DNA of 64,000 nt, taken from contig JAJGRE010000001.1 of NCBI GenBank assembly GCA_021083345.1, positions 1,426,001 through 1,490,000 on the forward strand. Reading direction: 5' to 3'. The number at the start of each line of letters is the position of its first letter. Position 1 is the stretch's first letter. Below the pieces are notes generated by a model. The model saw nothing but the letters and a program-made list of their open reading frames with translations. It did no database searches and was not told the origin of the DNA. Made by a program: the position numbers and the translations under genes. Of this stretch, positions 34,346-42,019 are shown one piece after another. Source of the stretch: Calditrichales bacterium MX18-03 (GTDB lineage: Bacteria; Bacillota; Clostridia; Lutisporales; Lutisporaceae).

Positions 34346-34384
34346 AAGAAAAAAGGCATTACCCTCATGTCCGGTATTGCCTTC
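34346..34384 (-). terminator. Terminator overlapping the end of the 34.4-kb unknown gene
   Basis: Stem AAGGCAATACC/GGTAATGCCTT with one mismatch (about 34353-34384), then TTTTTT on the minus strand. The stop codon at 34365-34367 lies in the loop/stem, an arrangement suggesting that transcription on this strand ends here. Confidence 0.7.
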
Positions 34385-34751
34385 TGATTCGCTTTATATT
34401 CTCGTTATATATTTTAGGTAAATACTCCAGCAACAGGAAGGTCTTGAGCTTTGCTATCTTGCCCAGCAGGTAGTCCACTGTTATGCCTTCATAGCTGTTT
34501 TCAATGGTTTTATCGCTACTTTTTTCTGTATAAAGACCTGTATGTACACCATCTTCCATGCCGATGAACAAGTTGGGATAATAAAAACGGGGTGCGAGTT
34601 GCTCTGTAGTGAAGGTCTGCTGGAATCCGTCAGAAGCAGCAAAGGTGATAGACGCCTGCATAGATTCATCTTCATGCTGCGTCATAATAAAAAGCAGTCT
34701 CCGAGGAAACTGCCATAGCCAACGTATTGCATCAAAAGCAACATGCTGCAA
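34365..34751 (-). CDS. Small protein of unknown function
   Basis: About 128 residues; I do not recognise a family. It has a hydrophobic/aromatic N-terminus (AIRWLWQFPRRLLFIM), a mixed middle (FYYPNLFIGMEDGVHTGLYT) and a basic helical tail (LLLEYLPKIYNENIKRIRRQYRT). The start is unclear: TTG at 34751 follows AAAGGA, and an internal ATG at about 34687 is possible. A terminator at its end supports transcription on this strand. It could be a decayed gene, since about 200 bp upstream hold no coding sequence. Confidence 0.4.
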   Translation of the reverse strand: MQHVAFDAIRWLWQFPRRLLFIMTQHEDESMQASITFAASDGFQQTFTTEQLAPRFYYPNLFIGMEDGVHTGLYTEKSSDKTIENSYEGITVDYLLGKIAKLKTFLLLEYLPKIYNENIKRIRRQYRT

Positions 34752-34937
34752 TTGTTTCCTTTCCAATCAATGCCAAGGGAGGCACAAGCGTTTCCACTTA
34801 TACCCTAACGGTTAACGCTCATGCCGTCGTAATAGGATCGCGGCGGTTTAGAGCCATTAACTCGGAAACAAGGATATTCAATTCTTATTACTATATTAAC
34901 TATTTCTTTAACAAATTTCAATGGGCAAAAACATAAC

Positions 34938-34965
34938 AAAGGGCAGTCCCTGGGGACTACCCTTT
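34938..34965 (-). terminator. Terminator after the alanine symporter gene
   Basis: Stem AAAGGGCAGTCC/GGACTACCCTTT (34938-34949 with 34954-34965), one mismatch, 4-base loop, 10 bases after the symporter stop. The T-run is interrupted (TTTGTTATGTTTTT). Confidence 0.7.
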
Positions 34966-34975
34966 CCTGTACTTA

Positions 34976-36472
34976 TTACTTCTTTGTCTTTTCCTTCAAT
35001 GCAGCCAATTCAGTAGCATACATCTTGGGAACGATTTTATTCCAAAGATCTGCGCCCTTGATGCCGCATCTTTCAGGAACGAATACCGGATCCAAGCCCA
35101 GCTTCTTCTGCTCTTCGTAATCCTTAAGGGTTGCAATACCCGGCTTAGTCAGGATGATGATGACGATGATGTTGAACCAAGCCATTGCGCCAACACCGGC
35201 GGAACCAAAGTTCCAAACCATGTCTGCGGACATGATTGTTCCGATGAAAGTCATAGCAACCAACGCAATTCTGGAAGCTGTGATAGCATATTTGTAGCCG
35301 GCGCCTTCTGTGTTCTTTCTGAACAGATAAGCAACGTTGGAGTCAGTGTAGAATGCATATGCCAGCACTGTTGTGAAAGTGAAGAAGAACAGTGCGATAG
35401 CTACGAACTGCCCGCCGATACCGGGGATAAATGAGTTAACAGCTGTCTGAGTGAAGTTACCCTTTTCGATTCCAGGGATCAACTCAGTGATGAAACCACC
35501 TGCCGGATTTGCAACGTTGTATGAGCCTGTTGAAAGGATCATGATTGCTGTTGCCGTACATACGAACAATGTGTCAACATAAACTGAGAAAGCCTGAACG
35601 AGACCCTGCTTTGCAGGATGGGATACTTCTGCAGCACCTGCTGCCTGTGCGCCTGTACCCTGGCCGGCTTCGTTGGAGAAAATACCTCTCTTGACGCCCC
35701 AGGAAATAGCCAAGCCGAAAATAGCGCCATATACTGCATTCATGTTGAATGCGCTGCTGAAAATCAAACCGAATACTTCACCAATCTTGTTGAAGTTAAC
35801 AAGCAGGATGACGACGGCAAGCAGGATGTAGCCGATTGCCATGAAGGGTACGATCAATTCCGCAGCTTTTGCAATTCTCTTGCCGCCGCCGAATACGATG
35901 TATCCGAACAGGATCGAATAAATAACTGCCCAAACGATGGGATCAATTCCAAAAGCTGCCTTTGCTGCAACAGCAAAAGAGTTGGACTGAATACCAGGAA
36001 GAAGGATACCGCAGGATACGATTGTAAGAATAGCGAATGCAGCTCCTAAAGTCTTGCTGCCCAGACCCTTTTCGATGTAATATGCAGGGCCGCCGCGATA
36101 TTCCCCATGAACTTCTTCTTTCCAAACCTGTGCAAGAGCAGATTCTATGTAAGCTGAACCTGCGCCGAGGAAGGCAATTGCCCACATCCAGAATACAGCG
36201 CCGGGGCCGCCGAAGAAGATAGCGCTTGCAACGCCTGTGATATTACCGGTTCCTACACGTCCGCCCAAAGCCATTGCAAAGCCCTGGAAGGAAGAAACAC
36301 CGCTGTCTGAGCTCTTGCCGCCCAGCAGCTGGCCTACCATGTCCTTGATCAGGCGGAGCTGTGGGAATCTCATGATAACTGAGAAATAAACACCAGCAGC
36401 CAAGCAACCGTAGATCATGATTTTGCCCCAGAAGAAATTGTCCAGACTAGCAGATAAGGTTAATAAGTCCAT
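34976..36472 (-). CDS. Sodium:alanine/glycine symporter, AGCS family
   Basis: A 498-residue membrane carrier with about eleven helices. AGCS landmarks: FQGFAMALGGRVGTGNITGVASAIFFGGPGAVFWMW, a YRGGPAYYIEKGLG segment, and GVKRGIFSNEAGQGTGAQAAGAAEVSHPAKQGLVQAFSVYVDTLFVC. It imports alanine or glycine with Na+. ATG preceded by AGGGGG. It is expressed from a TTGACA-17-TAAACT promoter with a leader of about 120 bases carrying a hairpin, and it ends in its own terminator. Confidence 0.92.
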   Translation of the reverse strand: MDLLTLSASLDNFFWGKIMIYGCLAAGVYFSVIMRFPQLRLIKDMVGQLLGGKSSDSGVSSFQGFAMALGGRVGTGNITGVASAIFFGGPGAVFWMWAIAFLGAGSAYIESALAQVWKEEVHGEYRGGPAYYIEKGLGSKTLGAAFAILTIVSCGILLPGIQSNSFAVAAKAAFGIDPIVWAVIYSILFGYIVFGGGKRIAKAAELIVPFMAIGYILLAVVILLVNFNKIGEVFGLIFSSAFNMNAVYGAIFGLAISWGVKRGIFSNEAGQGTGAQAAGAAEVSHPAKQGLVQAFSVYVDTLFVCTATAIMILSTGSYNVANPAGGFITELIPGIEKGNFTQTAVNSFIPGIGGQFVAIALFFFTFTTVLAYAFYTDSNVAYLFRKNTEGAGYKYAITASRIALVAMTFIGTIMSADMVWNFGSAGVGAMAWFNIIVIIILTKPGIATLKDYEEQKKLGLDPVFVPERCGIKGADLWNKIVPKMYATELAALKEKTKK

Positions 36473-36510
36473 AGATTTTACTACCCCCTAGTTTAGATTT
36501 ATTATTACAC

Positions 36511-36533
36511 ATGCGGCTGTGCTGAAGCCGCAT
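36511..36533 (-). promoter_or_regulatory. Hairpin in the symporter leader
   Basis: Perfect 8-bp stem ATGCGGCT/AGCCGCAT with a 7-base loop, about 40 bases before the symporter ATG on the minus strand. There is no T-run after it, so it is not a terminator; it may affect mRNA stability or translation. Confidence 0.45.
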
Positions 36534-36599
36534 CGAGTAACCGTGGGTAATGCATAGAAATGAATAAAAATACATGGCGCATAGTATTTATGCCTTTTC

Positions 36600-36628
36600 A
36601 GTTTATCATTTCCAGCTGAGAATGTCAA
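36600..36628 (-). promoter_or_regulatory. Promoter of the alanine symporter gene
   Basis: Minus strand TTGACA (36623-36628), 17-base spacer, TAAACT (36600-36605). A near-consensus sigma-A promoter that gives a leader of about 120 bases. Confidence 0.75.
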
Positions 36629-37053
36629 TAAAAAATTGACATGTTAAAAAATTGTTTGTACTCCAGCTACATTTCGACAGTATCTATTACAAATTTACTT
36701 TCTTCTCTTCATTAGAAGATAAAAAGGCTTGCTGTTCCCTTGCATTTGCGAAATAGTCCTCCAAAAAATATTTTCACCTGGGTTATTGGTGCCTTCATTA
36801 CATATTCCATATTATTACAATTTTGTATTTTAATACATGGGTATGCAATACTGCTGTCTTTTCCGGCATTCTTGTCTTGTGGGGAATTGCTCTGTTTCAC
36901 ATTATAGTGTTCCTAAAGAAACACCATTTATTCCTTATTTTTTGCGTTTGCAAGGTGTGCATGCTTATACGATTTCATTTTAATCATGCGCGGAATAAAC
37001 ATCTGATATCTTTCCTATAATAACAAAAACAAGCTTGAAAGGTGGTCAGCTTA
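36629..37053. other. Gene-free AT-rich stretch
   Basis: About 425 bp between the symporter promoter (minus) and the MBL-fold gene (plus). I see no coding sequence with an SD, no repeat and no convincing structure. A 65-codon plus-strand ORF at 36823 has low-complexity hydrophobic content and no ribosome binding site. Confidence 0.5.
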
Positions 37054-37842
37054 TTGTTTGGTTTGGTAAAAGCGCATCAAGTTGCAAAGGATTTGTCGTA
37101 TATGCGCATTATGATTGCCAATGTATGTTTTATAGGAAGTTCTTCCCGGTGGGTGCTGGTGGACGCCGGACTTCCGGGTTCAACACAAAAAATCATTACA
37201 GCCGCAGAAAAGCTATATGGCGAAGGTATTCCGCCCCAGGCCATCATCCTGACACATGGGCATTTCGACCATACCGGTGCGGCGAAGGACCTGGCACAGC
37301 ACTGGAATGTCATGACCTTTGCCCATAGCCTGGAAATGCCCTATCTGACCGGAAGAACCAGCTACCCGCCGCCGGATCCCAGCGTAAGCAGCGGTCTCTT
37401 GGCCAAGGCTTCAGGCCTTTATCCACGGGGTCCGGTGGATCTGGGCCATTTCGCCGCAACGCTGCCGGCTGACGGCAGTGTACCCGGTCTGCCCGACTGG
37501 CACTGGCTGCATACGCCGGGCCATACGCCCGGGCATATTTCTTTGTTCCGCAGCAGCGACGGTGTCCTGATAGCAGGCGATGCCTTCACGACAGTGAAGC
37601 AGGAGTCCGCACTGGCAGTTGCCCTGCAGGATGAAGAGCTTCATGGGCCTCCTGCCTATTATACAACGGACTGGAAAGCAGCTCAGGAATCCGTCAGCAA
37701 GCTGGAAGCCCTGAAACCTGCGCTGGCGGTGACTGGCCACGGTAAGCCCATGAGCGGAAGGACGTTCCAACATCAATTGAAAAAGCTGAGGTCAGACTTT
37801 GAACGGTATGCCGTACCTGATCAAGGCAGATATGTGGATTAA
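37054..37842 (+). CDS. MBL-fold metallo-hydrolase
   Basis: A 262-residue metallo-beta-lactamase-fold protein. The metal-binding motif is ILTHGHFDHTGAAK (HxHxDH, near 67-75), further ligands lie in HTPGHTPGHISL (near 150), LIAGDAF (near 172) and the C-terminal VTGHGKPM. The subgroup includes glyoxalase II-like and lactonase-like hydrolases; the substrate is not predictable. The most likely start is TTG at 37054, eight bases after AAGGTGG; GTG at 37042 lies in that SD. Monocistronic. Confidence 0.85.
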   Translation: MFGLVKAHQVAKDLSYMRIMIANVCFIGSSSRWVLVDAGLPGSTQKIITAAEKLYGEGIPPQAIILTHGHFDHTGAAKDLAQHWNVMTFAHSLEMPYLTGRTSYPPPDPSVSSGLLAKASGLYPRGPVDLGHFAATLPADGSVPGLPDWHWLHTPGHTPGHISLFRSSDGVLIAGDAFTTVKQESALAVALQDEELHGPPAYYTTDWKAAQESVSKLEALKPALAVTGHGKPMSGRTFQHQLKKLRSDFERYAVPDQGRYVD

Positions 37843-37881
37843 GGAAGACCAGTCCGGACTGATATGCCGGACTGGTCTTCC
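37843..37881. terminator. Strong hairpin between convergent genes
   Basis: Perfect 15-bp stem (37843-37857 with 37867-37881), 9-base loop, one base after the MBL gene stop and 10 before the convergent gene's stop. Only a weak T-rich tail follows. Confidence 0.7.
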
Positions 37882-37890
37882 TGCTCTTTC

Positions 37891-38442
37891 TTATGCCTGG
37901 CTTGCCATGATTTTTTCGAGATTGTCCATCAGGTACTTCTTACCCTGGTCATTAAATACAATCATCTCATATTCCCTGCCGTTGAAGCTCCGCTTCTCCG
38001 TTTCGATACCGTACGTGCCTGATTTGTCGTTGATAATGGTTCGGGGCTTGCCGTCCTCCCCTTTCTCCTCGCTCAGGACACCCATTTTCTTGAGCTGCTT
38101 GTTCAGGTCCGTGCCGGTCAGTTTCCTGCTCTTCATGGGGTCGATGACGAAGTTGATCCGCTTGGCAAACTCGGTGACGCCGATCTTGCTTTCAGGAAGT
38201 GCCACCAGCTGCTTTTCATCCTCGGTGATGATGAAATCTGTCAGCCGTTTCATGTGGCTCCTGGCTTGATACCGGATCATATCGTTCATCACCTCCGAAA
38301 TGTAAAAGAAGTGCCGGATCATTTTGGGATCATGAACAAAATCCTTTTCATTGATGGGCTGTCCGCTCAGCGGGTTGATACCTTCCGCAATTTTTGCCAG
38401 TACCTCCCGGGCTTTCATAAGCTTCTCGATATCCTGGGCCAT
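37891..38442 (-). CDS. Conserved-looking protein of unknown function
   Basis: A 183-residue soluble, charged protein that I cannot assign. The N-terminal half is helical (IEKLMKAREVLAKIAEGINPLSG, FFYISEVMNDMIRYQARSHMKRL) and the middle has a TEFAKRINFVIDP segment. The C-terminal half is mixed, with a KQLKKMGVLSEE motif and paired beta strands (GIETEKRSFNGREYEMIVFNDQGKKYLMDNL), which looks like a winged-helix or small alpha/beta domain. ATG with AAGGAGG. Coding character is good and expression is likely, but no function can be proposed. Confidence 0.75.
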   Translation of the reverse strand: MAQDIEKLMKAREVLAKIAEGINPLSGQPINEKDFVHDPKMIRHFFYISEVMNDMIRYQARSHMKRLTDFIITEDEKQLVALPESKIGVTEFAKRINFVIDPMKSRKLTGTDLNKQLKKMGVLSEEKGEDGKPRTIINDKSGTYGIETEKRSFNGREYEMIVFNDQGKKYLMDNLEKIMASQA

Positions 38443-38601
38443 TGCCGATCCTCCTTAATCTGTATTGCCGTTCCCTTTGCCGCCCGGCACTGCTGGCCAG
38501 GAAAACAAGGCTATACGGCTCTTAAGGAAGTATTCGACATCAAAATGTAAAATCCTTCCATTTTGTTAAAATATTTACATATTTTAACAATTGGTCCTGA
38601 C

Positions 38602-39501
38602 TCATTGCTTCTCGGTATCTGCATTCGAAATGTTCTGTACATGTGACATGATAACGAATAGCGCACCTGACAAAACGAGTACACCGCCAGTTAACTGCAC
38701 TGATGATAAGCGGTCATGAAACAGCAGTGTAGAGAAAACTACGGTAAAGACAGGTTCCATCATACTTATAATGGATGCCTTTGACGGCCCAAGCAATTCC
38801 ATGCCCCGGAAGAAAAACAGCATGGCCAAAACTGTAGATAATAAAACCAAGCCCGCAGCAGGAAACCAGGCTTCAGCTTCAAAATTGAAGCTAATGTCCC
38901 CGTTTATAAGACCCAATGCAAAGACACCGATCGATGAAAACAGAGTAATAAAAGAAATGGCGACTAAAGGCGGCAGTTTTTTCACCACGTGATTCCCGAA
39001 CACGATGTAGACTGCGTAAATGAATGCCGCACCCAAAGCCAGCACTATTCCTAATCCATTCATCTTTCCAATTGATGTTCCAAGTATCATCATCAGGCCA
39101 ATAAAGGAAATGATCATAGAGCCTGCCATCTTTTTTGTCAGCTTTTCTTTGTCAATTAAGAAAGATAACACAGCCACCATCATGGGATTCGTATAAACAA
39201 GCAGAGAAGCAAGGGAAGCCGGAATATACTGTATGGATGAAAAATAAAATCTTGCCTGCAAATTGTAGCATATTCCGCCAAGCACAAATAAGAAGAATAA
39301 TTCTTTTGTATGAATGACTATCTTTTTATACTTAATGATCAAGTAAGAAAACAGCACTGCTGCCGCTAGGAAAAAGCGTATGAATAATAATGTCGAAACG
39401 TTCATACCGCCTTGATATGCAAATAGTGCAAAAATTGGAAGCAACCCAAAGCCCAGAGCGGATAAGACTAATAATACCGCACCTTTATGGAAAGTATTCA
39501 T
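38602..39501 (-). CDS. EamA-family (DMT superfamily) transporter
   Basis: A 299-residue membrane protein with ten helices in two EamA halves (about 8-140 and 150-285). Typical patterns are a small-residue-rich first helix (VLSALGFGLLPIFALFAYQGG), ASLLVYTNPMMVAVLSFLI closing the first half, and LGPSKASIISMMEPVFTVVFSTLLF in the second. The family exports metabolites such as amino acids; the substrate is not predictable. ATG with AGGGTGAT. It is downstream of ilvBN on the same strand after about 110 bp, so export of branched-chain amino acids is conceivable. Confidence 0.85.
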   Translation of the reverse strand: MNTFHKGAVLLVLSALGFGLLPIFALFAYQGGMNVSTLLFIRFFLAAAVLFSYLIIKYKKIVIHTKELFFLFVLGGICYNLQARFYFSSIQYIPASLASLLVYTNPMMVAVLSFLIDKEKLTKKMAGSMIISFIGLMMILGTSIGKMNGLGIVLALGAAFIYAVYIVFGNHVVKKLPPLVAISFITLFSSIGVFALGLINGDISFNFEAEAWFPAAGLVLLSTVLAMLFFFRGMELLGPSKASIISMMEPVFTVVFSTLLFHDRLSSVQLTGGVLVLSGALFVIMSHVQNISNADTEKQ

Positions 39502-39610
39502 ACTATCACCCTATTTCAAATTTAGTAGCCTGCATCCATACGCTGTATCGCTAATTCTACCATCCGCATCACTTGGTTTCAAGATTTCCATCGGCACTAT
39601 TTTTGCTAGT

Positions 39611-39901
39611 TTATCCGCCGATCCACTCCGACAGCCTGTCGAATACCGATTGGTCATAATCATACTTCAGAGAAACCTCCAGCACATCATAAAGCTTTTG
39701 CAGCTGCTTGACGATCTGCTCAAGCCTGTCGTCGTCATTTACCAGCAGATACATCCGGCTCCTGGTTCCATCTCCAATGCGCCCGCACAGAATGCCTTCC
39801 AGGTTGAAAGCCCGCCTTGAGAACAGACCTGTAATATGCGACATGACACCTGCATGGTTCTGTACAGTCAGTTCAATGATGACACTATCCTTATCTTTCA
39901 T
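39611..39901 (-). CDS. ilvN: Acetolactate synthase small (regulatory) subunit
   Basis: A 96-residue ACT-domain regulator, the short E. coli IlvN type. VQNHAGVMSHITGLFSRRAFNLEGILCGRIGDGTRSRMYL is the typical valine-binding ACT sequence; there is no C-terminal extension. It confers valine feedback inhibition on the large subunit. Its ATG lies 11 bases inside ilvB, with GGAGG in the ilvB coding sequence, so the two are coupled. Confidence 0.92.
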   Translation of the reverse strand: MKDKDSVIIELTVQNHAGVMSHITGLFSRRAFNLEGILCGRIGDGTRSRMYLLVNDDDRLEQIVKQLQKLYDVLEVSLKYDYDQSVFDRLSEWIGG

Positions 39902-41570
39902 AAGTCTCGCCTCCTACCATATCATGATTGGCTGCGCCCGGCGGCACAATGGGGATGACGTTTTCCTTCGGGGGAATCGGTATGTTGACAAATGCCGGTC
40001 CTGAATGGGACAATGCCTGCCGAAGGACTTCCTCCATATTGCCGCCTCTACCGGCATCGTAGGCCGTGATGCCGAAGCCGCGGCTGATCATGGCGAAATC
40101 GGGATTTGTCACAAATTCCGAAGCAATGTAGTGACCGTCATAGAACATTTCCTGCTGCTGCCTCACCAGCCCCAGATGCCCATTGTTCAGAACGGCTACC
40201 GTTACATTCAGCTGCAGGTCTGCCAGTGTTGCCAGCTCCTGTATGTTCATCAGGATGGATCCGTCGCCGCTGAAGCAGATGACCCTTTTATCCGGATTGG
40301 CTATGGCAGCCCCGATTGCTGCCGGCAGACCGAAGCCCATGGTTCCCAATCCGCCTGAGGTGAGCAGTGTCCTGGGAAGCTTGAAGGGGTATCCCTGAGC
40401 CACCCACATCTGGTGCTGCCCTACATCCGTGGTGATGATGGCATCCTCCGGGGCCAGGCTGCCGATCAGCTTGATGATTTCAATGGGATGGCGGCCGCTG
40501 CCGCTTGGCATAAAAAATGGAAATGCTGCCTTCATGCTTTCGATCTGCGTGATCCATTCTTTCCGTTCATCTCTTTTGACCAGCGGAAGCATTTTTCCCA
40601 AAACCGCACCGATATCTCCTGTGATGGATATATCCGCTTTCCTTATCTTATTGATTTCCGCCTCATCAATATCGATGTGCACAATCCTGGCATTCCTGCA
40701 GAAGCCGGAGACTTTGCCTGTAGCCCTATCGTCGAACCGGACCCCGAAGGCCAGCAGAAGGTCGGTTTCATTCAGCAGATAGTTGGTATACCGGGTGCCG
40801 TGCATGCCCACCATGCCAAGATTCAAGGGATCGTCTCCCCTCAGGCACCCCAATCCCATCAGTGTGGATGTGACCGGTATGCTGTTCTTCCCTGCAAATT
40901 CCCTTAGAGCCCGGTAGGCATTGGAGTGTACGATCCCGCCGCCGATATACAACAGCGGCTTTTTTGCTTCATTGATCAGCGTGGCTGTCTGTTCAATATC
41001 CGCCATGCAGATTTCAACATGGCTTTTTTCTTTTGCTGCCGCAGGTTCAGGCCATGCTTCCAGCTCCACCATCCCCAGCTGCACGTCCTTGGGAATATCC
41101 ACCACAACCGGTCCCGGCCTTCCGCCTTCGGCTATCCTGAAGGCTTCAGGCACCACCTGCAGCAATTCCTCCGGTGAACGCACCAGGAAATTGTGTTTTG
41201 TGATGGGGATCGTCAGACCGTAGGTGTCTACTTCCTGAAAAGCATCGGTTCCCACCAGTCCATAGGAAACCTGCCCTGTTACTGCTACCATGGGAATGGA
41301 ATCCTGCTTGGCATCGGCGATTGCCGTCAAAAGATTGGTCAGTCCGGGTCCCGAGGTTGCAAAGCATACCGCCGCACGGCCTGTGGTACGGGCTATGCCT
41401 TGGGCGATAAAACCGGCTCCTTGCTCATGCCTGGCCAGGACGTGCCGGATGCTGCTTTTGCTGAGGGCATCATAAAGAGGCAGGTTTGCACCCCCCGGAA
41501 TGCCTGAAATGACCTCGATCCCCTGTCTTTCCAACAGTTTGATTGTGATTTCCGCTCCGTTAACCTTCAT
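39891..41570 (-). CDS. ilvB: Acetolactate synthase large (catalytic) subunit
   Basis: TPP- and FAD-dependent enzyme that condenses two pyruvates to acetolactate, or pyruvate with 2-oxobutyrate, the first common step to Val, Leu and Ile. At 559 residues it is of usual length. The N-terminal catalytic Glu lies in ARHEQGAGFIAQGIAR, the TPP-binding GDGSILMNIQELATLADLQLNVTVAVLNN lies near 428 and the IGGGIV/FAD-domain region is in the middle. ATG with GGAGGAG. Controlled by the T-box leader upstream. Confidence 0.95.
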   Translation of the reverse strand: MKVNGAEITIKLLERQGIEVISGIPGGANLPLYDALSKSSIRHVLARHEQGAGFIAQGIARTTGRAAVCFATSGPGLTNLLTAIADAKQDSIPMVAVTGQVSYGLVGTDAFQEVDTYGLTIPITKHNFLVRSPEELLQVVPEAFRIAEGGRPGPVVVDIPKDVQLGMVELEAWPEPAAAKEKSHVEICMADIEQTATLINEAKKPLLYIGGGIVHSNAYRALREFAGKNSIPVTSTLMGLGCLRGDDPLNLGMVGMHGTRYTNYLLNETDLLLAFGVRFDDRATGKVSGFCRNARIVHIDIDEAEINKIRKADISITGDIGAVLGKMLPLVKRDERKEWITQIESMKAAFPFFMPSGSGRHPIEIIKLIGSLAPEDAIITTDVGQHQMWVAQGYPFKLPRTLLTSGGLGTMGFGLPAAIGAAIANPDKRVICFSGDGSILMNIQELATLADLQLNVTVAVLNNGHLGLVRQQQEMFYDGHYIASEFVTNPDFAMISRGFGITAYDAGRGGNMEEVLRQALSHSGPAFVNIPIPPKENVIPIVPPGAANHDMVGGETYER

Positions 41571-41605
41571 TTACTTCTCCTCCTGTCAATTTTTCATCGT
41601 AAAAT

Positions 41606-41885
41606 AAAAAACCCCTCATCCGTTAGGACGAAGGGTTATCTCCGTGGTACCACCTACATTTGCACATATCCGAAGGCTATGCGCACACTCATCAAGTACG
41701 GGCTCTCGCCGATACTCTTCCCTGCTAACGGTGGGTGCCGTCGGAATCTACTCAAGTCTTTCTTTCCAAAGCTCTGGGGCTACCTTCGATATATCCGTCA
41801 CGGGGAATTTCCACCGGCATCCCCTCTCTATGCATCAGGTATATATTTACTCCTCCCCGTCATGGCCTTTGCTGTATTATGTATG
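41606..41885 (-). promoter_or_regulatory. T-box riboswitch leader of ilvBN, apparent Val (GUA) specifier
   Basis: Read on the minus strand. Stem I starts near 41870 (CAAAG pairing with CTTTG; GGGG with CCCC) and has the 5' AGTA of the specifier loop, distal-loop sequences GAGAGGGGATGCCGGTGG, and the 3' loop strand GAA-G-GTA-G. By comparison with glyQS T-boxes this places GTA (Val) as specifier codon near 41785. The T-box sequence GGTGGTACC lies at 41646-41654. A 12-bp terminator stem with T-run (41610-41636) follows. Uncharged tRNA-Val should permit read-through into ilvB. A register one base off would read GGT, so the codon is not certain. Confidence 0.93.
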
Positions 41886-41914
41886 ATTTTAATCCGGCAG
41901 TACCCTTTTGTCAA
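41886..41914 (-). promoter_or_regulatory. Promoter of the T-box/ilvBN transcript
   Basis: Minus strand TTGACA (41909-41914), 17-base spacer, TAAAAT (41886-41891), immediately upstream of stem I of the T-box. Confidence 0.85.
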
Positions 41915-41968
41915 GGATAGGTGCAGATTTCAGTAAAATCAGGCAAGCTGTTCAACTTTTTTCATATA

Positions 41969-41997
41969 TTGACTATTCATATAAGCAGTGCTATGAT
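41969..41997 (+). promoter_or_regulatory. Promoter of the ABC exporter operon
   Basis: TTGACT (41969-41974), 17-base spacer, TATGAT (41992-41997), 22 bases before the GTG start of the first ABC gene. Confidence 0.7.
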
Positions 41998-42019
41998 ACG
42001 GGGGAAATGAGGTGATTGC

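Noticed and set aside
34727-34936. 69-codon plus-strand frame with wall-protein-like TSVSTYTLTVNAHAV
   Set aside because: No SD, low-complexity C-terminus and no domain; probably chance.
36480-36600. Glycine riboswitch in the AGCS symporter leader
   Set aside because: The conserved glycine aptamer strands are missing; only one simple hairpin is present.
36823-37020. 65-codon hydrophobic plus-strand frame
   Set aside because: No SD; hydrophobic composition expected from AT-rich DNA.
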